Source of the DNA: a bacterium
GTDB lineage: Bacteria > Zhuqueibacterota > Zhuqueibacteria > Oleimicrobiales > Geothermoviventaceae
Length of the DNA: 64,000 nucleotides
Direction of reading: 5' to 3'
NCBI GenBank assembly: GCA_028275345.1
Contig: JAPWUV010000006.1
Span: 175,342-239,341, forward strand
Shown here: positions 35,410 through 43,716 of the stretch, one piece after another
How positions within the stretch are numbered: the stretch's first letter is position 1
How the letters are laid out: each line of letters starts with the position of its first letter
The notes under the pieces: model-generated
Told to the model about the DNA's origin: nothing
Seen by the model: the letters and a program-made list of their open reading frames with translations, nothing else
Databases searched by the model: none
Made by a program: the position numbers and the translations under genes

Positions 35410-36192
35410 TTGGCCGGTCGATCTGTTCATCATACGGCGATCGTAGACCCCTCAGCGGAGCTGGGCGAGAACGTCGAAGTCGGCCCGTACGCCGTGATCG
35501 AAGGTAACGTTCAGGTGGGGGAGGGAACCAAGATAGCCGGACACGCTCTGGTCGCGTGGGGAACTCGGATCGGGTCCAATTGCCGGATTCATTACAGCGC
35601 CGTGGTCGGCACGATCCCGCAGGATCTGAAGTTCGAGGGCGAGGAGACGACGTTGGAGATTGGCGACCGGACGGTGGTGCGCGAGTTTTGCACCCTCAAC
35701 CGCGGCACGCGCGAGAGCGGAAAGACCGTGATCGGGAGCGATTGTCTGCTGATGGCCTACGCGCACGTGGCTCACGATTGCGTGGTGGGCGACCGGTCCG
35801 TTCTGGCCAACGGCGTGCAACTTGGGGGGCACGTCATCATTGAGCACGATGCCGGTATCGGGGGTTGGACGGCGGTCCACCAGTTCGTCCGCGTGGGGCA
35901 ATACGCCTTTGTGGGCGGCGGCTTTCGGATCACCAAGGACGTCCCGCCTTTTGTGCTGGCCTCGGGAGAACCCTTGCGCTACTACGGCCTGAACCTGGTC
36001 GGCTTGCGCAGAAAGGGCTTCTCCGCAGAGCGGATCGCGGCCATCAAACGGGCCTACCGGCTGATCTATCAGTCCGGGCTGAACGTAAGCCAGGCACTGC
36101 GACGGATCCCCGACGAGATGGAGATCAACGAAGATGTCCGCGCCATCATCGAATTCATTGAGAGCAGCGAGCGCGGCATCATCGGGCGGTGA
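35410..36192 (+). CDS. lpxA: Acyl-ACP:UDP-N-acetylglucosamine O-acyltransferase
   Basis: A 260-residue left-handed beta-helix enzyme catalysing the first step of lipid A synthesis. It has hexapeptide repeats, IPQDLKFEGEETTLEIGD, NRGT, and the catalytic His at 122 in YAHVAHDCVVGD, plus GGWTAVHQFVRVGQYAFVGG. The C-terminal helical domain (NLVGLRRKGFSAERI) is complete. Start: TTG at 35410, three bases after GGAGGTGGA; no ATG fits better. Follows lpxC-fabZ after 93 bases; lpxB is not in this window. Confidence 0.96.
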   Translation: MAGRSVHHTAIVDPSAELGENVEVGPYAVIEGNVQVGEGTKIAGHALVAWGTRIGSNCRIHYSAVVGTIPQDLKFEGEETTLEIGDRTVVREFCTLNRGTRESGKTVIGSDCLLMAYAHVAHDCVVGDRSVLANGVQLGGHVIIEHDAGIGGWTAVHQFVRVGQYAFVGGGFRITKDVPPFVLASGEPLRYYGLNLVGLRRKGFSAERIAAIKRAYRLIYQSGLNVSQALRRIPDEMEINEDVRAIIEFIESSERGIIGR

Positions 36193-36195
36193 ACC

Positions 36196-37125
36196 ATGGG
36201 CAGGGACCGCTGGCGGTTGCTGGTCACCCGGGGGCTGCGGGGCTCGCTCAACATGGCCATCGATCACGTTTTGGCCGCCACCGCAAAGCCGGGAAGCTCC
36301 CCCGTCCTACGGCTCTACGATTGGAATCCCCCGGCCATTTCCCTTGGCTTCCACCAACGCGCCTCGGATATCGATCTCTCACGGGCGCGGGATTGCGGCA
36401 TCGACGTGGTACGGCGTCCGACCGGCGGACGTGCGGTCCTCCATGCCGAGGAGCTGACGTACAGCCTCGTGGTGCCTGCCGGTCCCTCCTCGTTCTCCCC
36501 AAGGCCCCATCAGGTGTACCAGACCGCGAGCCACTGTTTTCGCCGGGCGCTCGCGCTGTTGGGGCTCCCCGCCGAGCTCGAGACTTCGGAGAGAGGTCAA
36601 AGCCCTCCGGCGAGGTCGGTGGGCGGAATTCCTTGTTTCGCCGCCTCGGCGCGGCACGAGCTCAAGCTCCATGGCAAGAAGATCCTGGGCAGCGCCCAGC
36701 GGCGCTACCCCGGCGCGGTGCTGCAACACGGCTCCTTGCTCCTCGGTCCGGCTCACCTGAAGCTGACAAGCTTCCTTTCGCTGGGGGAGGAGGAAAAGCG
36801 ACGGCTCCACGAGTTGCTCCGTCTCCGCACCGCGTGTCTCCAAGAGGCGGTCGGGCGGTCTTTTAGCTTCGAGGAGGTAGCCACTGCGGTGGTAACGGCT
36901 TTCCGAGAGGAGCTGGGGATCGATTTCGCCTTTGAGGGGTTGTCGGAGGAGGAATTCTCGCTCGCCCGCCAACAAGAGGCTTCCTTCGTGGTCGAGGGAG
37001 GTGATCGCCATGCGGAAGATGTTGGTGACCGTGTGGGCCACTTCGCTTTGCGTCGCGATTTCAGCTGGAGCGCAGGATTTCCGCTTCGGCATCTACTCGC
37101 CCCGGGAGATCGATGCGAAGGCTAA
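36196..37125 (+). CDS. lipM: Octanoyltransferase/lipoate-protein ligase family (LipM-like)
   Basis: A 309-residue BPL/LplA-fold protein. It has VVRRPTGGRAVLHAEELTYS (residues 71-90) and IPCFAASARHELKLHGKKIL with GSAQRR following (residues 145-170), then VLQHGSLLL. C147 lies where LipM octanoyltransferases carry the acyl-accepting cysteine, and K162 is the conserved lysine. LipM transfers octanoate from acyl-ACP to the glycine cleavage H protein in lipoate synthesis; a lipoate ligase role cannot be excluded. Start: ATG three bases after lpxA. The last 39 codons overlap the start of the next gene by 116 bases and look unlike the family, so the natural end may be near 37010, with a frameshift or read-through tail. 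Confidence 0.8.
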   Translation: MGRDRWRLLVTRGLRGSLNMAIDHVLAATAKPGSSPVLRLYDWNPPAISLGFHQRASDIDLSRARDCGIDVVRRPTGGRAVLHAEELTYSLVVPAGPSSFSPRPHQVYQTASHCFRRALALLGLPAELETSERGQSPPARSVGGIPCFAASARHELKLHGKKILGSAQRRYPGAVLQHGSLLLGPAHLKLTSFLSLGEEEKRRLHELLRLRTACLQEAVGRSFSFEEVATAVVTAFREELGIDFAFEGLSEEEFSLARQQEASFVVEGGDRHAEDVGDRVGHFALRRDFSWSAGFPLRHLLAPGDRCEG

Positions 37126-37792
37126 GGATCTGGCGGACTTCCTGGGCACTGTCCTCGGCGCGGGATTGGTCCACACGGCGAAGCTCCACAGCGCCGGAGG
37201 TATCGATGGAGGTGTGCGCCTGGTGTCCGTGTTCATCCCTGCTCAGTACAGTGAGGTCCAGGCTGGCCCTTTAAAGGACGAGGAGTTCTTCTCCTTGCCA
37301 CTGTTGCATGCGAGTGTTGGTCTTCCCGGCCGCCTGGAGTTGATGGGCAGGGCTATGCAGCTGCGCCTTGGCAACCATCCCACGCGCGGCAATGTGTCCA
37401 TTCTCGGCATCGGGGTCAAATACGGGATTTTCCAGGCCCCACTCCTGCCGCGACTGACTGCGGTGGCAAGCTATCACCACCTCGACGCGCCGCGAAAGTT
37501 CGAGATCCGCGGGGCGCAGTGCATCAGCCTGAGGATGGTCGTCAGTCACGGATCCCAGCTAGTAGGTTTCTACGCCAGTCTCGGTCCCGACTGGAGTCGC
37601 ATGAAAGTCGCCGTCCCGCCCGGGGTCTACAGCAGTTTCCCGCGCGGGTGGACACGGGACATCGATCGCTTCGGGTTCGTCGGTGCGCTCGGCGTCAGTT
37701 TTTCGCCGTGGCCGGTCTTCAGCGCCAATCTGGAATACTCGGCGGCGAAGTTTTCCGGTTTCAACGCAGGACTGAACTTCACCTTCCGGTGA
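37010..37792 (+). CDS. Exported predicted outer membrane barrel protein, unknown function
   Basis: A 260-residue protein with a clear signal peptide (residues 5-20, cleavage near SAGAQ) and a beta-rich body (GVKYGIFQAPLLPRLTAVAS; GFVGALGVSFSPWPVFSANL) ending NAGLNFTFR with a penultimate Phe, typical of small outer membrane barrels. It recalls the DUF6588-type proteins of FCB bacteria, an uncertain recollection. Start: ATG at 37010 with AGGGAGG eight bases upstream, inside the 3-prime end of the lipM-like gene; the frame is open from 36932. dxr follows four bases after its stop. Confidence 0.7.
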   Translation: MRKMLVTVWATSLCVAISAGAQDFRFGIYSPREIDAKAKDLADFLGTVLGAGLVHTAKLHSAGGIDGGVRLVSVFIPAQYSEVQAGPLKDEEFFSLPLLHASVGLPGRLELMGRAMQLRLGNHPTRGNVSILGIGVKYGIFQAPLLPRLTAVASYHHLDAPRKFEIRGAQCISLRMVVSHGSQLVGFYASLGPDWSRMKVAVPPGVYSSFPRGWTRDIDRFGFVGALGVSFSPWPVFSANLEYSAAKFSGFNAGLNFTFR

Positions 37793-37796
37793 CCTC

Positions 37797-38969
37797 ATGA
37801 GAAGCACATCGTCGCAGAAGAAACTCATCCTGTTGGGCGCCACGGGCTCGATCGGACAAAATTGCCTCGATGTGGTTCGGCGCCATCCGGAACGATTTCG
37901 TATCGTGGGGATGGCCAGTCGGAGCCGAGTGAGGGAGCTTCTTTCGGCCGCCGCCGAGTTTCATCCTGAAGTGGTGGCCATTGCCGACCCGGAAGCGGCG
38001 GAGACGTGGCGAGAGCAATTCCTCGCTTTGGGGGCCAAGGTCCTGACCGGGACCGATGCCTTGGTGGAGATCGCCACGTGGCCGGGCGCGGAGCTTGTGG
38101 TGAATGGCCTGGTCGGCGCCGTGGGGTTGCTACCCACCTACCATGCCCTTCGCCAAGGCAGAGACGTGGCCCTCGCGAACAAAGAAAGCCTTGTGGTGGG
38201 AGGAGCCTTCATCGCCGCCGCGGCGCGGGCCGGGGGCGCATCCATCATCCCCATTGACTCCGAGCACAGCGCCATCTTCCAGTGCCTCCAGGGCGAGGAT
38301 TCCGGAGCTCTACGTCGGATCCTGCTGACCGGCTCCGGCGGGCCTTTCCGCACCTGGCCTCCGGAGCGAATCTACCAAGCCACGGTTGACGAAGCTCTGG
38401 CGCACCCCAATTGGGTCATGGGGCCCAAGATCACGGTGGATAGCGCCAGCCTCATGAACAAGGGGCTTGAGGTAATCGAAGCCCATTGGCTCTTCGAACT
38501 GCCTGTGGAACGCATCGAGGTGCTGATCCATCCCCAATCGATCATCCATTCCATGGTGGAGTTCGAAGATGGCTCCATCAAGGCCCAACTCGGAATGCCC
38601 GACATGCGGGTGCCCATCCAGTACGCGCTGAGCTATCCCGAGCGGCTGAAGTCGGATTTCCCGAAGGTCGACCTGTTCGCCATTGGGCACCTGGATTTTG
38701 AGCCGCCGGATTTCGGGCGGTTTCCCGCTCTGGCACTGGCCTACGCGGCGGCTCGGGAAGGTGGCACAAGCCCCGCCGTACTTAACGCGGCAAACGAGGT
38801 GGCAGTCCACGCATTCTTGCAGCGCCGCATCCCCTTCGGACGCATTCCGGAGATCATCGAACGCACGCTCGCGGCCCACACCTCCCACGAGCCCGCCGAT
38901 CTCGAAGACCTGCTGGAGGCGGATCGGTGGGCGCGGCAGCGCGCGGAGGAATTTGCCCGCGAAGGGTAA
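37797..38969 (+). CDS. dxr: 1-deoxy-D-xylulose-5-phosphate reductoisomerase
   Basis: A 390-residue enzyme making 2-C-methyl-D-erythritol 4-phosphate in the non-mevalonate isoprenoid pathway. Key motifs are LLGATGSIGQNCLDVV (NADPH site), ALANKESLVVGG, IPIDSEHSAIFQCL (metal and substrate), LTGSGGPFR, HPNWVMGPKITVDSASLMNK and the C-terminal LNAANEVAVHAFL. Length is normal. It supplies precursors used by UppS encoded upstream. Start: ATG four bases after the preceding stop, so probably coupled; rseP follows 30 bases later. Confidence 0.97.
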   Translation: MRSTSSQKKLILLGATGSIGQNCLDVVRRHPERFRIVGMASRSRVRELLSAAAEFHPEVVAIADPEAAETWREQFLALGAKVLTGTDALVEIATWPGAELVVNGLVGAVGLLPTYHALRQGRDVALANKESLVVGGAFIAAAARAGGASIIPIDSEHSAIFQCLQGEDSGALRRILLTGSGGPFRTWPPERIYQATVDEALAHPNWVMGPKITVDSASLMNKGLEVIEAHWLFELPVERIEVLIHPQSIIHSMVEFEDGSIKAQLGMPDMRVPIQYALSYPERLKSDFPKVDLFAIGHLDFEPPDFGRFPALALAYAAAREGGTSPAVLNAANEVAVHAFLQRRIPFGRIPEIIERTLAAHTSHEPADLEDLLEADRWARQRAEEFAREG

Positions 38970-38999
38970 CGCCTTACCATCTCAGCTCTGAGGAAGGAT

Positions 39000-40046
39000 A
39001 TGCCGGTGACCATCGTTTCCTTCATCATCGTACTCGGGATTCTCATCTTTGTGCACGAGTTCGGCCACTTCCTGGCGGCCAAGGCGGTCGGGATACGGGT
39101 GGAGCGATTTTCCCTCGGTTTCCCACCCCGGTTGGTTGGCAAGAAGATCGGCGACACGGATTACTGCATCTCCGCTATCCCCTTCGGCGGCTACGTGAAG
39201 ATGGCGGGGATGATCGACGAAAGCCTTGACCAGGAGGGAATCAGGGGCGAGCCCTGGGAGTTCATGTCCAAGCCCCTGTGGGCTCGCTTCCTCGCCATTT
39301 TCTCCGGGCCCCTGATGAACCTCCTCTTGGCGGTCTTCGTCTTCGGTTTCTTGGCTTACTGGACGGGAATCGGCGTGCCGGTGGGACCGGTGATCGGCGA
39401 GGTCCAGCCGGGGATGCCCGCCGACAGTGCCGGCTTCCGCCCCGGCGACCGGATCCTCCAGATCGATGAGCACAGGGTTTCATCGTGGAGTGATGTGACC
39501 CGCTGGGTCCACGCCTCTCCGGGCCGCCGCCTAATGATCGTGCGCCAGCGCGACCAGGCGATCGACACCGTCTTTGTCACTCCCATGCGGGACGTGGTCC
39601 AAAACGTCGGCCTGATCGGGATTGCCCCCGAGACCCGGATTCAGCGGGTCGGACCGGTCAGGGCACTCACCAGCGGGGCTTCGTACTGCTGGTACCTCAG
39701 CAAGCTCTTGGCGCGCTCGCTGGTCCTCATGGCCAGCGGGCAGGTCTCGTGGAGAGAAGGATTGGGGGGACCGGTGCGGATCGCCCAGATGGCCGGAGAA
39801 AGCGCCCGTCGCGGCTTCTCCAGCTTCTTGGCCTTTCTGGGCTTCATCAGCCTGAACCTCGGGTGGATCAACCTCCTCCCGGTCCCCGCCCTCGATGGCG
39901 GGCACTTGCTCCTGTTGGCCATCGAGGGGGTGACCCGCAGGCCGGTCTCCAACCGGGTTCGCCTCATCGTCCAGCAGATTGGGATGGTCCTGCTGATCGC
40001 GATCATGATTCTGGCCGTGATCAATGACCTCCTCCGCATCCTGTGA
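39000..40046 (+). CDS. rseP: Site-2 intramembrane zinc protease RseP
   Basis: A 348-residue membrane metalloprotease. HEFGH near residue 18 in the first transmembrane helix gives zinc ligands, GGYVKMAG is the membrane-associated loop, a single PDZ domain spans about residues 135-200 (PADSAGFRPGDRILQIDEH), and the last zinc Asp lies in NLLPVPALDGGHLLLLAIEG. E. coli RseP has two PDZ domains; one is common in other phyla. It cleaves anti-sigma factors or signal peptide remnants. Start: ATG with GAGGAAGG just upstream. It ends the plus-strand envelope block. Confidence 0.95.
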   Translation: MPVTIVSFIIVLGILIFVHEFGHFLAAKAVGIRVERFSLGFPPRLVGKKIGDTDYCISAIPFGGYVKMAGMIDESLDQEGIRGEPWEFMSKPLWARFLAIFSGPLMNLLLAVFVFGFLAYWTGIGVPVGPVIGEVQPGMPADSAGFRPGDRILQIDEHRVSSWSDVTRWVHASPGRRLMIVRQRDQAIDTVFVTPMRDVVQNVGLIGIAPETRIQRVGPVRALTSGASYCWYLSKLLARSLVLMASGQVSWREGLGGPVRIAQMAGESARRGFSSFLAFLGFISLNLGWINLLPVPALDGGHLLLLAIEGVTRRPVSNRVRLIVQQIGMVLLIAIMILAVINDLLRIL

Positions 40047-40093
40047 GATCCGTCGTGCGCGGAGGGTTCGAAGGAATCCAGCCGTGGCCGCAC

Positions 40094-40612
40094 TCACAGG
40101 TCTCGGATCATCGCGATCTCGTCGCAGGTGGCGAACTTCACGCACTTGAAGCAGTCCTTCCAGAACTTGTGGGGCAGGGTTTTCTTGTCCACCACCTGGA
40201 AGCCCAACTTGGCGAAAAAGCCTTCCTGGTAGGTGAGGGTGAAGACCTGCGGCAGGCCCAATTCCCGCGCTTCCTCGAGGAGCTTCTCCACAAGGGTGCG
40301 GCCGAATCCCCGGCCGATCACTTCGTCGGCCACCGCCAAGGAGCGGATTTCCGCGGCGTCGTCCCAGATCACGTGGAGCGCAGCACAGCCCAGAACCCTC
40401 TGACCGTCGGTCAGCACCAGGAAGTCCCGAATGTTCTCCAGCACTTCTCCGTAGGATCGGGGTAGCATCATCCCCTTGCGGGCATATTCGTTGATCAGCG
40501 CCACGATCTGGGCAGCATCGGAGATCCGCGCCTTGCGGATCGTGAGTTCCTTCATCTCCCGAGCTGCGACCGTCTTGGCCGCACTCTCCACCGCCTTCTC
40601 AGCCACGCACAT
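40094..40612 (-). CDS. argA: Short ArgA-like N-acetylglutamate synthase (GNAT)
   Basis: A 172-residue GNAT acetyltransferase. Motifs are LTIRKARISDAAQIVALINE, WDDAAEIRSLAVADEVIGRG followed by FGRTL (acetyl-CoA site), VFTLTYQEGFFAKLGFQVVD and a C-terminal FWKDCFKCVKFATCDE with three cysteines. This pattern matches the stand-alone acetyltransferase type of ArgA that lacks the kinase-like domain; it would supply the first N-acetylglutamate, which ArgJ then recycles. Start: ATG at 40612 with GGGAG six bases upstream; ATG at 40555 is an alternative. It is the last gene of the arg operon, 82 bases after argD. Confidence 0.85.
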   Translation of the reverse strand: MCVAEKAVESAAKTVAAREMKELTIRKARISDAAQIVALINEYARKGMMLPRSYGEVLENIRDFLVLTDGQRVLGCAALHVIWDDAAEIRSLAVADEVIGRGFGRTLVEKLLEEARELGLPQVFTLTYQEGFFAKLGFQVVDKKTLPHKFWKDCFKCVKFATCDEIAMIRDL

Positions 40613-40694
40613 GCTCGTCTCCCTTCGCCGAAGATATCGCCGCGCCCCGTAGCTCCAGCCCGGAACTCAGCCCAGCCGCATCCCGACGGGCGCT

Positions 40695-41879
40695 TCATCG
40701 CCGCAAGCAGTCGGAGAGGACACCGAGGGCGAAGTCCATCTCCTCGTCGGAAACGGTGAGAGGAGGCAAGAGTCGGAGCACCCGCTCACCTGCCGAACAG
40801 ACCAAAAGCCCGCGCTCCCGACACGCACTTATGAGAGGCTTCACTTCCCTCCGAAGTTCCATCCCCAGCATAAGTCCCAGCCCGCGGACCTCGGCGATAT
40901 CGGGAACTTTGGACGCGATGTCCTCGAGGCCCCGCTTCAGTTTTTCCGCCTTGGTCCGCAGGGAGCGCAGGAAATCGGGGTCGCTGACGGTGTCGAGAAC
41001 CACCTTGCCCGCCGCGCAGGCCACGGGATTCCCGCCGAACGTGGAGCCGTGATCCCCGACCCCGATGACATTGGCGATCTCCTGCTTTGTCAGGATTGCC
41101 CCCAGCGGGAGGCCTCCGCCCAAGGGCTTGGCAAGCACCAGGATGTCGGGGACCACCCCATACTGCTGATAAGCGAAGAGCGTCCCCGTTCGGCCCATCC
41201 CGCACTGGATCTCGTCGAAGATCAGCGCTGCCCCGGCACGGTCGCACAGCTCCCTCAGCCCCTGCAGGAATTGGGGCTGCGCCGGATGGATGCCCCCCTC
41301 CCCCTGCACGGGCTCCACAATCACCGCCGCAGTCCGCTCGTTGACCTTCCTGGCGGCATCGTCCAGATCGTTGAACCGGGCGTGCCGCACACCCGGAAGC
41401 ATCGGCCCGTAGCCTTTGCGGTACTTGCGTCTGCCGGTGACGGTCAGTGCCGCGAAGGTCCTTCCGTGGAAGCTGTTCTCGAACGCAAGGAACTCATACT
41501 TGGTCCCGCCAGACCTGGTCTTAGCCCACTTCCGCGCGAACTTGAGAGCGCCTTCCACCGCCTCGGCGCCGCTGTTGCAGAAGAATACCCGATCCGCAAA
41601 GGACACCTGGACGAGCCGCTGCGCCAGTTCCGCTTGAGGGGCGCTGTGGAAGAGGTTCGACAGGTGGAGGAGCTGGCTCGCTTGCCCTCGGATTGCCTCC
41701 ACCACCTTTGGATGGCAGTGACCCAGGGCATTCACGGCGATGCCCGTCACGAAGTCCAGGTATCTGTTCCCATCCGCATCGAAGAGGTAACTGCCTTCCC
41801 CGCGGACAAACAGGATTTCGGGCCTGGCGTAGGTTCCGACGAGCGACTCCTCGGCCACGCGAATCAGAGGATGGGCCAT
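40695..41879 (-). CDS. argD: Acetylornithine aminotransferase
   Basis: A 394-residue class III PLP aminotransferase converting N-acetylglutamate semialdehyde to N-acetylornithine. It has NALGHCHPKVVEAI, FFCNSGAEAVEGALKFARKW, SFHGRTFAALTVTG, AALIFDEIQCGMGRTG and the PLP-lysine region ILVLAKPLGGGLPLGAI, then HGSTFGGNPVACAAG. Length is typical. Start: ATG with AGGAG seven bases upstream, ten bases after the argB stop. Confidence 0.95.
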   Translation of the reverse strand: MAHPLIRVAEESLVGTYARPEILFVRGEGSYLFDADGNRYLDFVTGIAVNALGHCHPKVVEAIRGQASQLLHLSNLFHSAPQAELAQRLVQVSFADRVFFCNSGAEAVEGALKFARKWAKTRSGGTKYEFLAFENSFHGRTFAALTVTGRRKYRKGYGPMLPGVRHARFNDLDDAARKVNERTAAVIVEPVQGEGGIHPAQPQFLQGLRELCDRAGAALIFDEIQCGMGRTGTLFAYQQYGVVPDILVLAKPLGGGLPLGAILTKQEIANVIGVGDHGSTFGGNPVACAAGKVVLDTVSDPDFLRSLRTKAEKLKRGLEDIASKVPDIAEVRGLGLMLGMELRREVKPLISACRERGLLVCSAGERVLRLLPPLTVSDEEMDFALGVLSDCLRR

Positions 41880-41889
41880 CGACTCTCTC

Positions 41890-42663
41890 CTATTGTCTCA
41901 CCCGTGTACCGAGATTCTCTCCCCTCTTCAACACGCGTTCCAACGTGTCCGTCCCTGCCCAGGACAGGATCAGCACCCGCTCAACCCCGGCCGCGGACGC
42001 GTAGAGCGCGGATTGGAGTTTCGGGATCATGCCGCGGTCGGCTTGCCCGGAGCGGATCAGCTGTGCCACCTCGGCCCCGTCGAGTTCCGGGACCGGCCGT
42101 CCGTCGGCCAGGACCCCCGGTGTGTCCCCGAAATAGAGCAAGCAATCTCCCTGCCAGGCTGCGGCGATCTTGGCGGCTGCCCAGTCGGCATTGACGTTCA
42201 GGGCGCTGCCATCCGGCCCACTCGAGATGGGGGAGATCACCGGCAGGAACCCTGCCGCGCAGAGGGAGCGTAAGAGTGCCGCGCGCACTTCGTGAATTTC
42301 GCCCACGAGCCCTAGCTTCTCGTCCTCCCCTGAGGCGCGCTGGGCACGGAGGAGCCCTGCATCCCGCCCGCTGAGACCCAAGGCTGGAATGCCCGCTTCC
42401 ACCAAAGCTGCCACAATGGCTTTGTTCATCTTGCCGGAGAGCACCATCTCGGCCACTTCCAGCGTGGCTTCGTCCGTGACCCTTTGCCCCGCACGGAACT
42501 GGGGTTGTAGGCCGAGACGGCGGAGCATCTCCGAGATCGCCGGCCCTCCTCCGTGTACCAGCACCACTTCCTCGCGCCGGAAATCGCGCAGCGAGCAGGC
42601 CAGCTCCCGCAGTAGATCCGGCTCCTCGATGAGCTTCCCAGTCACCTTAATCACGACTCGCAT
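41890..42663 (-). CDS. argB: Acetylglutamate kinase
   Basis: A 257-residue amino acid kinase phosphorylating N-acetylglutamate. It shows MRVVIKVTGKLIEEP (nucleotide-binding Lys), VVLVHGGGPAISEML, FRAGQRVTDEATLEVAEMVL with GKMNKAIV, NVNADWAAAKIAAAW and ADRGMIPKLQSAL. Length is close to the E. coli enzyme. Start: ATG at 42663, five bases after the argC stop; the frame is open to 42903 inside argC but that extension has no family match. Confidence 0.94.
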   Translation of the reverse strand: MRVVIKVTGKLIEEPDLLRELACSLRDFRREEVVLVHGGGPAISEMLRRLGLQPQFRAGQRVTDEATLEVAEMVLSGKMNKAIVAALVEAGIPALGLSGRDAGLLRAQRASGEDEKLGLVGEIHEVRAALLRSLCAAGFLPVISPISSGPDGSALNVNADWAAAKIAAAWQGDCLLYFGDTPGVLADGRPVPELDGAEVAQLIRSGQADRGMIPKLQSALYASAAGVERVLILSWAGTDTLERVLKRGENLGTRVRQ

Positions 42664-42668
42664 GGTCT

Positions 42669-43706
42669 TCACACCAAGCCCAGCCCTTCTTCCAGACCGA
42701 AGAGTATGTTCAGGTTCTGTACAGCCTGGCCGCTGGCTCCCTTGCCGAGATTGTCGATGGCCGAGACCAGCACTGCCACCCCGCCCTCCGACCACGCTAG
42801 TCCCAGCTCGCAGACGTTGGTCCAAGCGACGCGCTTCGTCGCCGGCAACCCGTGCTCTAGCACGCGCACGAAAGGCTCCTGGGCATAGGCGGCCCGCCAG
42901 CAATGCAGTACGTCCTCCGGCTTTGTCCCGCTCGTCAGATGAACGTAGATTGTCTCCAGGATGCCGCGATCCATGGGGATCAGGTGCGGCACAAAGATCA
43001 CCTGCACCTTTCGCCCCGCAGCCAGAGTCAAATACCAGTCGATTTCCGGGACGTGCCGGTGCATGCGTCCCGGACTGTACGGCGCCACGTTCTCATTGGC
43101 CTCCGCGAAGTGCAAATGCGGCTTCGGCGTCTTCCCCGCGCCCGATAGCCCGCTCTTGGCATCGATGACCACGGTGTTCGCCTCGATCAGCCGCGCCCGC
43201 ACCAGGGGAACCAGGGCCAGGAGAGCCGCGGTTGGATAGCATCCCGGATTGGCCACGATCTGAGCCCGGCGGATCTGGTCGCGATAGAATTCACTCAAGC
43301 CATAGCAGGCGGCCCCCAACCACTCGGGACACGGATGATCGATACCGTACCATTGGCGGTAGAGCGCAGGGTCTGGCAGGCGGAAATCCGCACTGAGGTC
43401 GATCACCTTCTTCCCCTCTCCGGCCAACCTCGCTCCCACTTCGGCCGACTGCCCGTGGGGAAGGCAGAGGAACACCGCGTCTGCCGCCACGCAGAGCAGC
43501 TCCTCGAGGCTGACGAGCCGCAAGCCCCGCAGCTTTTCCCCCCTTCCCGGGAAAACCTGCTCCAGCTCCTGACCAGCCATCGATTCCGACGAGGCGGCCA
43601 CGATCTGCGCCTTGGGATGCCGGGACAAGTAGCGGATCAGTTCCGCGCCGGTGTAGCCGGTGGCTCCGGCAACCGCGACTCGGATGGTCTGTTCCCCGTG
43701 CTCCAA
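42669..43706 (-). CDS. argC: N-acetyl-gamma-glutamyl-phosphate reductase
   Basis: A 345-residue NADPH-dependent reductase, third step of arginine synthesis. VAVAGATGYTGAELIRYLSR is the nucleotide-binding loop, the catalytic Cys lies in IVANPGCYPTAALLAL, and HLHFAEANENVAPYSPGRMH and VIFVPHLIPMDRGI follow. Length fits. Start: TTG at 43706 with GAGGGG ahead, ten bases after the argJ stop. Confidence 0.95.
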   Translation of the reverse strand: MEHGEQTIRVAVAGATGYTGAELIRYLSRHPKAQIVAASSESMAGQELEQVFPGRGEKLRGLRLVSLEELLCVAADAVFLCLPHGQSAEVGARLAGEGKKVIDLSADFRLPDPALYRQWYGIDHPCPEWLGAACYGLSEFYRDQIRRAQIVANPGCYPTAALLALVPLVRARLIEANTVVIDAKSGLSGAGKTPKPHLHFAEANENVAPYSPGRMHRHVPEIDWYLTLAAGRKVQVIFVPHLIPMDRGILETIYVHLTSGTKPEDVLHCWRAAYAQEPFVRVLEHGLPATKRVAWTNVCELGLAWSEGGVAVLVSAIDNLGKGASGQAVQNLNILFGLEEGLGLV

Positions 43707-43716
43707 GCTTCACCCC

